Shown here: one piece after another, positions 6,481 to 6,768 of the stretch
Position numbering within the stretch: the first letter of the stretch is position 1
How the letters are laid out: each line of letters begins with the position of its first letter
From: Planctomycetaceae bacterium
Lineage (GTDB): Bacteria > Planctomycetota > Planctomycetia > Pirellulales > Thermoguttaceae
Length of the DNA: 6,768 nucleotides
Assembly (NCBI GenBank): GCA_031278315.1
Contig: JAITKS010000412.1
Span: forward strand, 1-6,768
Direction: 5' to 3'
Program-made: the position numbers and the translations under genes
Notes under the pieces: model-generated
Database searches by the model: none
The model's input: only the letters and a program-made list of their open reading frames with translations
What the model was told of the DNA's origin: nothing

Positions 6481-6537
6481 TCAGTAGTGTTATCATCTCT
6501 AATCGTCCCCGATTTTTTCTTAACTACAGAAAACACA
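6481..6537. repeat. Post-gene repeat, copy B (after the CoA ligase gene)
   Basis: TCAGTAGTGTTATCATCTC and, after an inserted segment, CGATTTTTTCTTAACTACAGAAAACAC align with 4881-4928. The part running on into ACAGAAAACACAGAGACAC resembles a style of CACAGAGACACAG intergenic repeat that I recall from several environmental genomes; that comparison is from memory. The copy begins 17 bases after the ligase stop codon. Confidence 0.55.
6501..6521 (+). terminator. Possible intrinsic terminator of the CoA ligase gene
   Basis: AATCG (6501-6505), loop TCCC and CGATT (6510-6514) form a five-base-pair hairpin followed by TTTTCTT. A second possible stem just upstream joins ATGATAA(A)C at 6464-6472 with GTTATCAT at 6489-6496. 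The main stem is short and AT-rich, so termination strength is doubtful. Confidence 0.45.
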
Positions 6538-6662
6538 GAGACACAAAGCATTGTGATAGTAAAGATATATTTATAATGTTTCTTGCTCTACACATTTGAT
6601 ATATTCGTTCTTGCATACTATCCAACTGCCAACAATTAACTACACACGAAATTGTTCTGCAT

Positions 6663-6768
6663 TCAATTAAATGCTGTTGCAAATTCACCAAGAGATACAC
6701 AAGTTATTGCAAAATCGATAAGCTCATCAAGTTTGTTTACATCTTTGACATCCCTAATTTGCTTTTGT
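6663..6768 (-). CDS. C-terminal end of an unidentified protein (cut by window edge)
   Basis: Read on the - strand from the window edge, 34 codons stay open to a TGA at 6663-6665. The peptide includes IRDVKDVNKLDELIDFAI followed by TCVSLGEFATAFN. Its spacing of hydrophobic residues fits two amphipathic helices, and the pattern is like the helical tail (roughly I-x-x-I-x-D-x-x-x-L-x-x-L-x-x-x-A, then a SLEEF-like ending) of PD-(D/E)XK nuclease proteins of the Rpn/transposase-like group. That family link is only a resemblance from memory. The start lies beyond the window. The gene would converge on the CoA ligase gene, with about 200 bases between the two stop codons. Confidence 0.5.
   Translation of the reverse strand, partial: QKQIRDVKDVNKLDELIDFAITCVSLGEFATAFN

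Overview
The window is AT-rich with low coding density: three complete genes on the + strand, one gene fragment on the - strand at the right edge, and long, very AT-rich intergenic stretches full of small repeats. The best clue to the organism is the first protein, a secreted hydrazine-synthase-alpha-like (HzsA-related) dihaem protein fused to a sulfatase-modifying-factor-like domain. This style of architecture is typical of Planctomycetota and their relatives in the PVC superphylum (Verrucomicrobia, Lentisphaerae). A low-GC member of that group is my inference; no rRNA or other taxonomic marker beyond ribosomal protein L21 is present.

Layout. Bases 1-761 hold no convincing gene but carry two diverged copies of a roughly 92-bp direct repeat. 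Bases 762-4118 encode the 1118-residue exported protein: signal peptide, beta-propeller-like region, HZS-alpha-like middle region with a CxxCH haem site, a second CxxCH cytochrome region, a charged linker and a C-terminal SUMF1/FGE-like domain. Bases 4119-4538 are intergenic: a 141-bp interrupted palindrome directly after the stop codon, several short tandem duplications, and a probable promoter for the next gene. Bases 4539-4853 encode ribosomal protein L21 (rplU) without the usual rpmA neighbour. Bases 5133-6464 encode a phenylacetate-CoA-ligase-family enzyme of the ANL superfamily, followed by a small hairpin and T-tract. Bases 6663-6768 read on the - strand as the C-terminal end of an unidentified protein.

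The genes do not form an obvious pathway. Gaps of 420 and 279 bases argue for separate transcription units. rplU and the ligase gene share a similar promoter-like element upstream (4460-4486 and 5091-5117) and a related repeat downstream (4881-4928 and 6481-6537), so these two unrelated genes sit in similar non-coding surroundings.

The most interesting object is the 762-4118 protein. It looks like the catalytic subunit of hydrazine synthase joined to an FGE-like domain. However, the position where, from memory, the anammox enzyme has its haem-ligand tyrosine is a leucine, and the FGE-like core lacks the copper-binding cysteines. It is therefore probably neither a hydrazine synthase nor a formylglycine-generating enzyme, but a periplasmic haem protein of unknown reaction.
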